From the NCBI RefSeq assembly GCF_008831285.2, contig NC_045142.1, forward strand, positions 3,105,001 to 3,169,000: 64,000 bases of DNA. The letters run 5' to 3'. Shown here piece by piece: positions 1 to 10,920 of this stretch. This stretch comes from Nymphaea colorata. Taxonomy: Eukaryota > Streptophyta > Magnoliopsida > Nymphaeales > Nymphaeaceae. The notes beneath the pieces are model-generated. The model did not search any database and was not told where the DNA came from. It saw only the letters and a list, made by a program, of their open reading frames with translations. Position 1 is the stretch's first letter; every line of letters begins with the position of its first letter. Made by a program: the position numbers and the translations under genes.

Positions 1-119
1 GGTTTACGGTTTACCACATTTGGCATAGGAAACTGATTTTGTATTCTCCATCTGCATTTTTGTTGCAAAGAGCCTCAACAATAGTTTTTCTTTTTCCTTG
101 TTCCTCTTCTTCTTTAAAG

Positions 120-3100
120 GTTAATACTCGTCAGCAGACAGAACGCCAGCCAAAAGATGCCTCTGGAGAAGAACTGTTAATTGCATCCAAGAGGTTGGCA
201 AAGAGGAATTTGGGAACAATAGGACAAATATGCCAGGTTTTGTTCTTCTACTGGCACAATCATAATGTGAAATTCTGTTTCCTAAAGGTTTGATTTTTGC
301 AAACGATGTCCTACAGGTTATAAAACAGGAAGGATGGGGACGTTTGTATGGTGGCCTTATGCCTTCCTTAGCTGGTACAGCAGCATCACAGGTGATTTTG
401 CAGCTTATGAACCTTTACTAAGATTTTAATACTTGTCATGTTATGCTACTTCGAATTCCGAGAACACGTGGATAAAGTGAACAATTGTGTTTTATCTTTG
501 TTATATACTTGCAAATCGCAATTAGTTCATAAAGATAACTGATATGTGGTATTAAGTAGTGGCTGAGTGATATTCTATGATACTTCTTTTACCACTAGAC
601 ATACTTGTTGGTTCTCTTCGTTTTTGAGTGTCAGGAGAGAAAAAGGAGCAATGGGATGATGTAATATGCTATCCATGACTCTTGGGGTTTTCTGTCCTAG
701 TGAGACAGTTCACATTGTTTTTGTGTGCAATCTTCTATGGTAAATTACTATCTGATTTTAGATCTTCATGTGTAGGGCGTTTATTACTATTTCTATCAAA
801 TATTCTGGACCAATGCAGAAGCTGCAGCTATCAATCGTTTCAGTAAAGGATCTGGTGATGGAACTGTTGGAATATTTTCCTCACTTCTTGTTGCAGCATT
901 ATCTGGGCAAGTCTGCTCATACTTTGCTCATACTTTAAGGCCTTTTCCTATATTAAAATAGTGTGATGTGATGAGACAAGCTTCTTCGTGTTTGTTCATC
1001 TCATGAACTTTAAGATAGTCACTCTTTAATCTTTGTATATTGATTTATTGGATCCCAGTATGAAAATTAAGGAGCATGTTTGTTCTATATCATGATGTTT
1101 GACTCTTCGTTTCTTAGTTGTGTGAAAATATTATTAAACAGATCTAGAATATAGAGGGCTTCTCAGCCAGCATCCTTCTGCCCTTTGTGCAGGTGCTTGA
1201 ATGTGCTTTTGACAAATCCAATATGGGTTGTGGTTACTCGCATGCAGGTATAAGATTAAGGGTTCAAGTTTTCTCTCCAATTGTGGTCTACACATCAAGT
1301 TAGTTCTGATATTAGTTTAATTGTTACAACTTACAAGCTTGTATCTTGTTTCTTTTGTCTTGTGATCATGAATTTATTGCTTCCCGCCGTAGAATCTTTG
1401 CCGACAAATACTGATATTGGCTTTTATCTTCAGACACATACAAAAGTTTTGAAGAAAAACCAGGCTGATCCTCTGAAAAGAATCCCTCCTGAAGCACCCC
1501 AGATTTCTCCACTTGAACCTTCTTCTCCTTTTGGAACAAGTCATGCGGTATGTGTTGCACCATGTTATAGATTTTATGGCTTACATCCTTAAGTTGCATA
1601 TGTAGATGTTTACCCTCTTTCGGAACAAGTTGTGCTTGTGCAGTATTTGCCACTCCACACATAGATGAACAATTCATATTCTTCTTAAGTTGGATGTCTA
1701 GCTATGTCACATAGGATGGGTATGGGTTCAGGTGCAGGTACAGGGAAGCAGGTATGGCAATTTTAGAAAATCTTGTTATGAGGGTACGACAAGCAAAAGT
1801 GTGTGTTAATATATATATATACACATTATTAAGACAACTTCTTTCATAATTTCTACATATAATCTCATAAAACATAAATAAACTAACAAAAATATGGTTA
1901 AAATGTAAGAAGACAATGAAAAAAATATGGTTTGGACTTTGGATCAGTTCCGACCCAGAACTGATCCAAACATACCACTGCCATACCAGTACCGGCATAC
2001 TGCCATACTGGTACTGGTACATGGGATATTCCCACGTACCACTGTGATTGTCTAGATGTTTACCTGTTTAATAATTACAGGAAATGAGTGAATCACTAGC
2101 TGTAAAAAGACATAACCTTCTGCATGGTAACACAGAAGAAAAAAAAGCTGGTTTTCCACTGTAACTTATAGTTCAAATAAGACCATTTCCAGACACTATC
2201 TTTTGATAGAGGAAATTGCACTTTAATCCAGAGGTTCAAGGCAGAGTTTGTCTACAAAGAGCATGACATGAGGCAGCAAAAAAATGGGTTGACCCCTTCA
2301 GCTTTATGAGATGCATATTCCTGTCAGTGTGCTGGACAAAATTTTGTGGTTCATCAAAGTACAGAGTCTCATGTGGTATAACTTGAGTCCATTCGCCTGT
2401 TTTTCACTTTTTCCTCCTCAATCCCACATGTCCATATGACTTGCTGAATCATGCCCTGTCAAGCTCTATTTTGCTTTGCTGTTGTGTCATGGGCTGCAGT
2501 TACTTTGAAATTTTCTAACTTTTTTGCATAATCTATACCAATGCTGCAAATGCCAGCAATTTTTTTCCCAAAATGCAAAAAAAAAAAGGAAATAAAGTAA
2601 AAGGGAAAATTGTGATATTCTGCAAAATAATCCAAAATGAAAAAATGCATTTTATGATATCACGTTTTTATTGCATTTTTGCCCGTTTTGGAAAAGTGAC
2701 TTGTAAATGTTTTAATTTTTTCTTGTAGCATATTATTAAATATGTTGAATTTTGATCAATGTTTCTGTAAGAGAATTAGAAGAAAACTCAAACTTTTCAT
2801 GTTTTTATTTGATTTTTTATATTTTTAATGTTTGAATTCTTAAGATTTTTTCATGGAAAAACAAACTTCTCGATTACTACCCAAGAAAAACCTCACTAAT
2901 AAAAATTCGAAAACATTGTTTGTAGCAATGGTATGAACGATGGAAAGGAGCATTCAGTGTTCTTACACTTCATTACTGATCACGACCTACTTCACAAGCA
3001 TCTAAATAACATGAATCTAGGTCCTTTGGATATGCTACTTATATCACCTTCTCATATGTTTCTATTTTGTATTGAGGCTATTTTATCTTTTGTTTTAAGA

Positions 3101-6100
3101 ATTTCAAGTCATACAATAGAAGCCTACTTAAAGTGCTGGTAAAAGGTGTCATTTAATAGGGCAGGGACCTAGACCCAGTAGCTCATGGATTACTTTGGTT
3201 CAGACTCTGCTCGTCTGAAACCAATTCAATAAGCTGATAGGCTGCCTTGGTAGGATTAGGTGGACAGACTAGTTTTGTTCATTTAAATTTTAAGGTAAAC
3301 ATGTTGCTCAAAGGCTAGATTACATATTGAGTCACCCTCTCTACACTTCAACCAATGAAATATCAGATCTTGCACAAACATTACTTGGGTTCAACTCCAC
3401 AAGTAAATAGTAGAAGGCCAAAGGGAAACTGTCTGTTGTGCCTTTGTACGATCTCAAGGATGGAGTTTAAACCAAATTTTTCCGAGGCAGTTTCAACATC
3501 TATGGATACAAACTCCAACTTTTCATGCATAGTCTCTAGGCTGCTGGTACAATCCACTACTAGGATGTATTCTGACGATGGAATATGATTTTTTCTTCAT
3601 GTGCAATTCATAGAATTTAACATGCAAACCAAGAATTTCACAGGAAATCCTTGTGGAATGTGACTTTCTCGAAGTAGCACAGTGTTCCAGCTTCGGCACA
3701 AACTTCAAATTCATTAATGTGTAAACCATGTCAGATCCCATCATCATGTTCAAGCATTAGTTTGAGTCTTTTCAGGCCCTCAGGGTAATTTGCACATGAA
3801 CATGCATTCATTATAGAAAGGGGTCATAGAACTAGTTGCAGCATCAGTCATCTCCACTCTCAAAATGTTCTCTCGAGTTCCTTTGCCTTTCTAAGCCCAT
3901 TTTGAACGTAAAAGATCCGTTTTTCTCCAGTCTTCCTTCGTAGCTTATTTTGACAATTCAGAGTTTTTGAAGAGAGCAGGATTTCAGTAGGAGCTGCAGA
4001 AGCTAGGTAACTGAATTCCTACTTTCTATTCCTAAACTGGGATTACCCGACCCTTAATCATGCATTAGAGCAATTTAATCTAGATTGTCTTTCTTTTATT
4101 TCCACGATGATGTTCTTATTCTTAAACCATCTTCACGTGGGTCTGATATGGCATCATGATACTCATTAAGCTGGGATAAGTCTTAATCCTACCACAAGTA
4201 GGATAACCTGTAGCTTAATGCAGAGGAATTACCAAATACCCTCCATGGTCCATCCCTTACCCATTTCTTATATAAATTCTCTTTCCATCGTGGTATACAT
4301 GCATAAACACCACACACGAGCACATGCTATCACCCTACAGGGACTTCGCCAGCATAAACTAGGGTAATTTGGACATAAACAAGGACTTTGAATATTCTTT
4401 TAACCCTTAGACTGATTATTTCCAGTAATGCTGTTGGAATGGCTGGACCTTGTACCAGCCACTCAAGCTCCATCTCCCAAAATTTGTGTTTTTCAAATGG
4501 ATGTGAGAGCAATCTCAATAGAGGAACTTTTATCAGTGTGAGTTCTATTGAATAAAGGTCTTCCGGTCTCCGAAATTTTTGCCCACAATACAAGGTAAAA
4601 AAATCAGGACAGTACTCTGAGACCTGAAAAACTTAGGAAGCCTGGTAAAGTCAGCCTTGCCACGTGAAAAGGACTCCTTGCTTGGACATGTTTAGCCTAT
4701 CAAGTTACAGTGATGGTGCAGATACACAATGAATCCACTGTATTAAGTTTAGAAGTAAATGTTGTAATTGGTTTCCCCCAATGAAATGGACTTCTGACAA
4801 TTTGTTTTAGCTCATTTAGAGCTTGTTGGAGTTTGCCCAGTAAACTTGTAAATCAAAGTTGCTACCAGTTTATGTGACATAAATGAGCTCAGCACAAACT
4901 AAAGGCATTTGCCTAGGCTCAGCTTGTGTAGCATCATGTCAAAGATGCATACTAGGTCAACTGGTGGTCATGAGTCCAGAGGTTACTGTTTTGTCCTGCA
5001 ACTGCCTTTGGGTTCTAAAGAAGCTAATCCATATATGCCACTTCTGGCTTGTTTTGTCATGAATTCAGGCCTTACCCAGCTTCCAAACTCAGGTGGGCTC
5101 TGCACAAAAATAGTGAAGTTTAAACAGCAAGGACTTGTTGGTTAGCCAGTTACTATGTATCTTTCATATTATTGATGTTTAGGCTTTCATTTTACAGGTT
5201 CAGGAAGTGTATGACGAAGCTGGAGTTTTGGGTTTCTGGAAGGGTGTGGTTCCAACTCTAATCATGGTCAGTAAGAGTCAAAATACGTTGCTCAGGGATA
5301 AATAATAAGTGATAATTACATAACTTTAATTTTAGGTGAGCAATCCTACTTTACAATTCATGCTGTATGAAACCATGCTGAAGCAACTAAAGAGAAGACG
5401 TGCTTTGAACAAGAAAGGACGAAACGGGGCCACTGCCTTGGAGGTATGATGGAAGTGGAATAATAAAATCCTTTGCCTTAAAAGATCTATTGCTCTATGA
5501 ATTACTTGATTTCTCTTGCCTAGATTTTCCTTCTTGGAGCAATTGCAAAACTTGGAGCGACTGTTGTCACATATCCCCTTCTTGTTGTTAAGGTAAAAGG
5601 TCTTGTTGCAGCAGTACCCATTAAGATGGTGCCGTAACATTTTGTTCCTTTATGATCCAGATGTTTTCTTATGTAGAATGCAACTGTCTTGAGTGGATCG
5701 AGCCAACTATTCTGCTAGTTTATAACTTTATATGCTGAACATATTATTTGTTTGTTGAAATTGCAGTCAAGACTTCAAGTAAAGCAAGTTTCAGGGGCTG
5801 ACAAGCGGCATCACTACAAAGGTTGTCTGAGTAACTTGTGTACTTTAAACATGATATAAAGATCCAGTGACCCTATCCTTCTGTGGCCATTTATGAGTCC
5901 TCACTTTTTTTAAGCCATTTTTGCAATGAGAGAATAGGGTTGCCAGGCACATGTCTCTTCTTGATTTCAATTAAGCAAAACAGCTAAGCGTTATTTGGTG
6001 CTGGCTTAAGTTTTATGGTAAAATGGTTTCAATGACATAACTCATTATCGATGGTATGAATCTTTAAGCTAGAATTTAAATGAAGTCGCTGAAATTTGAG

Positions 6101-6411
6101 CTTTATCATTATAGTTATTGTATAATTTGAGGGATCCTGGATGAGATCCATAACTTCAACCTATTTTCCTCCTATTTGTGTCATGCCATGACCTCGGTTT
6201 GGATTATGTAGGTACTCTTGATGCTATTGGGAAAATGATTCAACATGAGGGCTTTGGTGGCTTTTACAAAGGAATGAACACTAAGATTGTGCAGAGTGTG
6301 CTTGCTGCTGCAATCTTGTTCATGGTCAAGGAAGAGCTTGTAAAGGTAGCTCGGGTGCTTGTGACAGGCAATGTTGGCCTCGTTGAAAAGGTGAAAACTA
6401 GAACGTCTTAG
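120..6411 (+). CDS. PXN: Peroxisomal NAD carrier (mitochondrial carrier family), 5' end off the window
   Basis: Exons in the window: 120-236, 317-391, 776-906, 1193-1247, 1434-1547, 5198-5266, 5336-5443, 5524-5592, 5767-5821, 6212-6411. They join in one frame to 330 residues plus stop. The first exon, coding about 30 residues up to the first carrier signature, lies left of base 1. The protein shows mitochondrial carrier repeats: VNTRQQTER after signature 1, NPIWVVVTRMQ for signature 2 (W in place of the usual acidic residue) and YPLLVVKSRLQ for signature 3. FWKGVVPTLIM and GFYKGMNTKIVQSVLAAA are also typical. Known role of the family: a peroxisomal membrane carrier that imports NAD+ in exchange for AMP and supports beta-oxidation. 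Assignment to PXN rather than another carrier rests on the GVYYYFYQ, SNPTLQFMLYETML and C-terminal segments. The intron after 906 uses a GC donor. The intron after 1547 is 3.65 kb and holds a MITE and an antisense pseudogene. Confidence 0.9.
1700..2050. mobile_element. MITE-like element, intronic family (copy 1)
   Basis: The left end reads gctatgtcacataggatggg, followed by ggttcaggtgcaggtac. The right end is the inverted counterpart, with gtaccggcatactgcc and cccacgtaccactgtgatt. The centre is A/T-rich and has a short (TA)n. The same end sequences recur in a SERRATE intron and a VPS41 intron. It carries no coding capacity. Superfamily unresolved, because no clear target-site duplication could be fixed. 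Confidence 0.55.
3412..3960 (-). pseudogene. Decayed antisense gene fragment, family unknown
   Basis: Reading the - strand gives protein-like segments broken by stops and frame changes: LRKAKELERTF near 3880-3910; CANYPEGLKRLKLMLEHDDG then a stop and INEFEVCAEAGTLCYFEKV (about 3660-3810); ISCEILGLHVKFYELHMKKK (about 3590-3660); SSLETMHEKLEFVSIDVETA continuing to EIVQRHNRQFPFGLL (about 3412-3577). Residue order and composition look like real protein, with at least two frameshifts and several in-frame stops. I do not recognise the parent gene. It lies opposite to the host gene, so it is either an inserted gene piece or part of a degenerate transposon. Confidence 0.4.
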
Positions 6412-8427
6412 TATGTTATTATAAACCTTGGTTGCATCATAGATGCTCCCAATTGTATTCGTCCGGTGAGAAAATTGGCTCCCTTGTGATATAGCTTAGA
6501 AATAGCACATAAAAAATATTGGAGGACTTCCAATAGAATGAATGGGCAACTACCCAAGATTCTAGTTGCAATTCTAAACATTGTGTGTCTCTGATATTTC
6601 AGAGTCTGCAAATGACAGTGACTCAATTGATTTTGCAGTAAAATAGATTTCTTGGAAGTTAGTGGAGCTTTAAAATTTTGTAATGATTTATTGTTTTTAA
6701 CCCATTCAGCCTTTCCAGATTTATTTCTCTAATTCGAGTTGAAGCTGCCTTTTGTTTCTTTAATGAAGTGAACCTGAAAATTGAAACCCAGTATCGTCCA
6801 CTTGACTTTGCAAAATTGCTCAATAACTTTTATGCTTTTGCTCTTTCAGCTGAATATCTTCTCTCTCTCTCTCTCTCTCTTTTGACCGTTTTGATAAGAA
6901 ACACGGGAGCATAATACAGAGGGAACATTACTTGCCATCCTTTTTGTTTGGAACGGCTTTTGATCCCTCTCTCTTATCTCTTGGAAATTGAACTTGATTT
7001 CAGCGCAGGGCTAATCTATCTTATGAACATGGTGCCTGACATCTGGTTAAAATTGAATGAAACCCATGTTATGTAAGATTTGGCCCTCGTTAAGGGGCCA
7101 ACTGGGAAGATGTGGGTCTTGGTGGGCTGGATACCTGACAAAGCCTTTTCTCCTTTTCCCTTTGTATCCGGGGTCAGAGCTGCTTCATTTGATGCCTGTT
7201 CAGCTTCAAGTAAGCTAGACAGATGAGCAAGCATATAAGAAATTTCTTTCAGATTGAATCCAAATTACCTGATGATCTGGTTTTGGACCATAGGCGTGCT
7301 CCGGAGATCGGCTTTCATTTGCAACCCATTATTAACCATTAAAACGGGATAAAACGAAGCTGCAGTGCATTATGTAATAGGAAAAGCGGGTAAAAATCTG
7401 CTCGAGGTTGAGCTGGATAAACACTTAAAATACGAGTTACATCAGCAAATATTGCACGTCGTGAATGTGCGATGCCGTTAAAACCACATTCATTCCATCC
7501 AAATTTGATGTATCATCACCAACGTCTAAGATCCTTAGTTATCTTATACAATCAAATAAGAAGCAATCGGATCTCAATTACTTGCAGCTTCCTGGGCGTT
7601 TGATATATCTAGAATCAAGGAATTTTAGAATCAAAATGCTAATTTTTTAGGAAATTGGAATGATTAAACAAATGGGGTATTTTATTTCTTCTATTAGGAA
7701 ACTGACGCCCCGAATTTTGATTTCATTTGAGGACAAATTATGCTTCTAGAATGAAAATTTTTTAGGAAATTGGAATGATTAAACCCATTTTATGAGTTTC
7801 TTTTTATCATCTGCCTCTTCAACCCTAGTCCTCGAACCCTGGACAATCAAGGGTACCATCATCTAGTACCACCGCAGGTTCTATGATCCAAGGATCCTAG
7901 GATCTGGAATCAGTTTCGAATCTCATCTGAAGCTACCAGAAACAACGTTATTGAATTGCTCTAGCAAATCATTCGAATTACATTAAATCCCGATCTTCCA
8001 AACTCTTTCACAATTGGTCTTTTCATACATTTGTTCTCATGTGGTCATCTAGTTATGCCACTTCTCATAAAATTATAAGCCGAAAAATTTTGTCACCAAT
8101 TTTTCCTTTTAAGTGAACCGGTAGGCAACTGATTTGTCCATCCATTCCCGCTTTATGTTGCAATTGACCGACTCTTTCCGGATGTTTGCATTTTTTAAGG
8201 CATTTATTTTTTGTTGCTTTCGTTATGTTAGCTGTCTCTTAATAATTAGCTTAAGAAAGTAAATTTTTATCTTTTTAAATACAATGATATCCTTCTATTA
8301 GTAGCTTTTGTTCTTTCTCTCTTTCAGGAATATTTATGTTATTAAAAAATAATGCCGTAGAGAAATTAGTGAAAGATAGGGATGAATTTGACAGTAGCAA
8401 TAACTGGGACACGAGTTTGTCAATGCC
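6412..8427. other. Intergenic region between PXN and the L4 gene
   Basis: The first few hundred bases are PXN 3' UTR; I see no clear AATAAA. A (CT)n tract lies at 6859-6881. An open frame on the - strand (7016-7234, ending in LTRAKSYITW) has protein-like composition but no recognisable family. The remainder to the L4 promoter is A/T-rich and holds nothing I can name. Confidence 0.6.
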
Positions 8428-8434
8428 TATAAAA
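8428..8434 (+). promoter_or_regulatory. TATA box of the chloroplast L4 gene
   Basis: TATAAAA occurs 165-171 bases upstream of the ATG at 8599. It is followed at a suitable distance by a pyrimidine-rich leader with (CT)n around 8549-8570, typical of highly expressed plant ribosomal-protein genes. Transcription start would be predicted near 8460. Inference from motif and position only. Confidence 0.5.
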
Positions 8435-8598
8435 TCAGGACGTAATCAGAAAAAGAAAACCCCGAAAAGGTATTGTGTCCATTTCTCGTGTCTATGTGAA
8501 CGAGCTTCAGTACAACCTCCCCGGCAGGAGAAACGGATAACACAATCCCTCTCTCGCTCTCTCTCCCTCTGCTCTGCCAATTCTGGTTCAGGCCAGCA

Positions 8599-10920
8599 AT
8601 GGCATCTACTACATCCCTCACCTTCTTCTCTTCCTCCATCTTCCACCATTCCTCCTCCCCCTCCTTAAAGCACTCCCTCTCGCCCAATGTTCAAACTCCC
8701 ACCCTCAGAATCCAGTTTCCGAAACATGCTCACCACCCAAAAGGGCCAAAACCCCTCCGGGCGCAGCTAGCGTCCCTCCCAATCCTCTCATTTTCCGGAG
8801 AGAAGGTTGGCGAGACGACCATCGACCTCAAATCGGCGCCGCCGGAGACTGCACGGTCGGTGGTGCACCGTGGGCTTATCACCGACCAGCAGAACCAGAG
8901 GAGAGGCACTGCCTCGACCCTAACGAGGGCCGAGGTGAGCGGAGGCGGGAAGAAGCCGTACCAGCAGAAGAAGACCGGTAAGGCCAGGCGGGGCTCTCAG
9001 AGGACGCCGCTCCGGCCAGGGGGAGGCGTCATCTTCGGGCCGAAGCCACGGGACTGGAGCATCAAGATCAACCGGAAGGAGAAGAAGCTGGCGCTCTCCA
9101 CCGCCCTCATCAGCGCGGCTGAGAACACCATCGTCGTCGAGGACTTCTCCGACCAATTCGAGCGGCCGAGGACCAAGGAATTCATCGCCGCCATGAAGCG
9201 GTGGGGCGTTGACCCGAGCGACAGCTCACTGCTTTTCTGCACAGAGGTCTCGGACAATGTCCGGCTGTCGAGCCGCAATATTGGAACACTGAAGGTGCTC
9301 ACTCCCAGGACTCTAAATCTGTTCGACATTCTCAATTCGGAGAAGCTGATCTTCACGAAGTCCGCCGTCGAGTACCTGAATAAGATGTATGGGGTATCTT
9401 CCAGTGCTGAGGAAGAAGACGAATATGAAGACGAGGAAGAAGGAGAGGCAGGGGAATCAGGTTAGTGTGCTATTCTGTTTTCTTGTCTTTTCTTTTTCCC
9501 CTCTCTTCTTGTAGCGTTTTTACACTACAATCGTGTTAGAAACTCGGTTTTAGTATTACAACAAGTGCCAAACATGATTTTAGCGTCATAGTCAAAGAGG
9601 TCGTTAGTGACTCTTACCGTTTTCACGTGGATTTTTTTTTTTTTTTTTGGTTTTTCTGCTGAAGTTTTGAGGTTTCTGCGTGCTTTTTCCTCGTTTTTTT
9701 TTTGTTTCAATCTGAGAAAGAGTCCACAATGTTGAGGAATTAGATTTTGTTTTTGACATTCTAAATACCAAACCTTGGAGTGCATGATTTCCATTAGAAA
9801 CATGTGAATTCATTCTTCATTGGGAAAAAATGATTTTAAGGAAGGATTTTGGGATCTAGTTTGATGCTTCAAAGCTAGGAGATGTAGTTTGCACATCACG
9901 TACATCCTTAGATCGCTATAAGTTAACCTTTCTATCCAATGATCGCCGCATCGAGTATTTTCTTTCCGTTCATGAAATGCTTGGATAAAATCCATTCAAG
10001 TTCAGTAAAAATGGTGATAATAACGACCATAGTTTATTACAAGATTGGAGTGCATGATTGATAGAAACAACTTTGAGTACTCGCCGGAATAGCTTATGCG
10101 TTCGTCTTAGCCTATAGCCAGTAAGCTAAAACTTCTATTTCCCTCTAGCGTAGCCAGTAAGATAAAAACCTTTATCTCCCTCTGTACATATGATATTAAC
10201 TGTCAGTGACTGTTGAGAAAGGGTAAAACTTCTGCTAAGGATGCACCAAGGTGTACCATTACCATCACCGTTTAATGTACTCTAGGTCAGCTTTATGCCA
10301 GGATGACTCCTGCTATTACTGTTATAATACCTATCAACGAAATGTTGTTTATTATGGTAGATCTTTCGCCAGGATAGCTCCTCCTACTAATACTGTTACT
10401 ATGCCCATAAAAAAAATGGTGATGCTCATTATGGTTAAAAAGAGAAGAAGGTAACCTACAGAAGTTCTCGCAGAGAACCAAAGGGGTTGGTTGGCACTCA
10501 ATAGTTTCATGGCATCTATCACTTCTTCCACAAGTTGAAGCTGTGAGTTGCCTCCTGATGTAAGGTTATACACGCGAGGGGTTTTACTGCTGCCCCTAAG
10601 AGAGTGCAGGTTCCAGTTCTTCAATTCAACGACAAAAGTTCTTGCGGGACAGTGGCTTGCAAGAGCTCCAATAGAAGTAGGTCCATCCCCTAACATTGGG
10701 TAATCATAGAGGAATGTGGGAATTATGCAGATTTTTGTACTGTGTCGAGGAATAGTAAGGAGCTAGGTAGCACCACATTATGATGTTTAATCTCATTGTC
10801 ATAATTGAACTTGAACTTTTCACGTTTAAGATGATTTACGGTTCATGATTGTACACCTGAAATATCTTCAACTCCATTGCAGGCGGTGAAGGAGAAAGCA
10901 ATCCAGATACATCAAGTTAG
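8599..10920 (+). CDS. RPL4: 50S ribosomal protein L4, chloroplast precursor
   Basis: Two exons, 8599-9460 and 10883-10920, joined through GT-AG to 299 residues. The splice turns ...GES|G into GGEGESNPDTSS and a stop. The first 45-60 residues are rich in Ser, Thr and Pro, start MASTTSLTFF and lack acidic residues, as expected for a chloroplast transit peptide. The core matches bacterial-type L4: VVHRGLITDQQNQRRG, TRAEVSGGGKKPYQQKKTG, KARRGSQRTPLRPGGGVIFG (the rRNA-binding loop), then DVLN-type beta/alpha segments through KSAVEYLNKMYG. The tail is strongly acidic (EEEDEYEDEEEGE), a feature of the plant plastid protein. L4 binds 23S rRNA early in 50S assembly and lines the exit tunnel. The exon is much richer in G+C than its flanks. 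Confidence 0.95.
10297..10440. repeat. Diverged 72-bp tandem repeat inside L4 intron
   Basis: Two units begin gccaggatgactcctgctat and gccaggatagctcctcctac, and both run to ...ttattatgg / ...ctcattatgg. On the - strand both code for similar hydrophobic stretches (GIVTVLVGGAILA and GIITVIAGVILA), but in different frames. Confidence 0.5.
10352..10696 (-). pseudogene. Unidentified antisense open frame in the L4 intron
   Basis: 114 codons from an ATG. The N-terminal two thirds (SIGALASHCPARTFVVELKN, TPRVYNLTSGGNSQLQLVEE, VIDAMKLL) looks like globular protein; the end is a hydrophobic helix (FLTIMSITIFFMGIVTVLVG). No family is recognised. It may be a captured gene fragment or chance. No promoter or splice context was found. 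Confidence 0.25.

Larger units (their letters stand above)
1548..5197 (+). other. Large PXN intron with MITE and antisense pseudogene
   Basis: A 3.65-kb GT-AG intron (GTATGTG donor, TTTACAG acceptor) lying between the codons for THTK...SHA and VQEVYDEAG. It contains a MITE-like element (1700-2050), an A/T-rich stretch (2490-2900) and decayed coding-like sequence on the - strand (about 3410-3960). No in-frame PXN exon was found inside it. Small open frames at 4330-4593 (-) and 4909-5145 (+) show nothing recognisable. Confidence 0.75.
9461..10882 (+). other. L4 gene intron with antisense open frame and 72-bp repeat
   Basis: GT-AG intron of 1.42 kb with T-rich stretches at 9628-9650 and 9693-9705. 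It contains two diverged tandem copies of a ~72-bp unit (10297-10368 and 10369-10440) and, on the - strand, an open frame of protein-like character (10352-10696). Confidence 0.7.

Noticed and set aside
911-912. Canonical GT donor for the PXN intron just downstream of the GC donor
   Set aside because: It would shift the frame and lose the conserved CLNVLLTNPIW carrier segment.
6859-6881. (CT)n tract as a promoter element for a downstream gene
   Set aside because: It lies 1.7 kb upstream of the L4 ATG and just past the PXN 3' end; no gene start is near it.
8336-8668. 110-codon + strand frame overlapping the L4 start
   Set aside because: It lies in the L4 promoter and leader in another frame; its start is upstream of the TATA box and its tail is the Pro/Ser shadow of the transit peptide coding sequence.
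8920-9356. Antisense frames of 78 and 119 codons opposite L4
   Set aside because: Shadows of a G+C-rich coding exon; no family, promoter or splice context.
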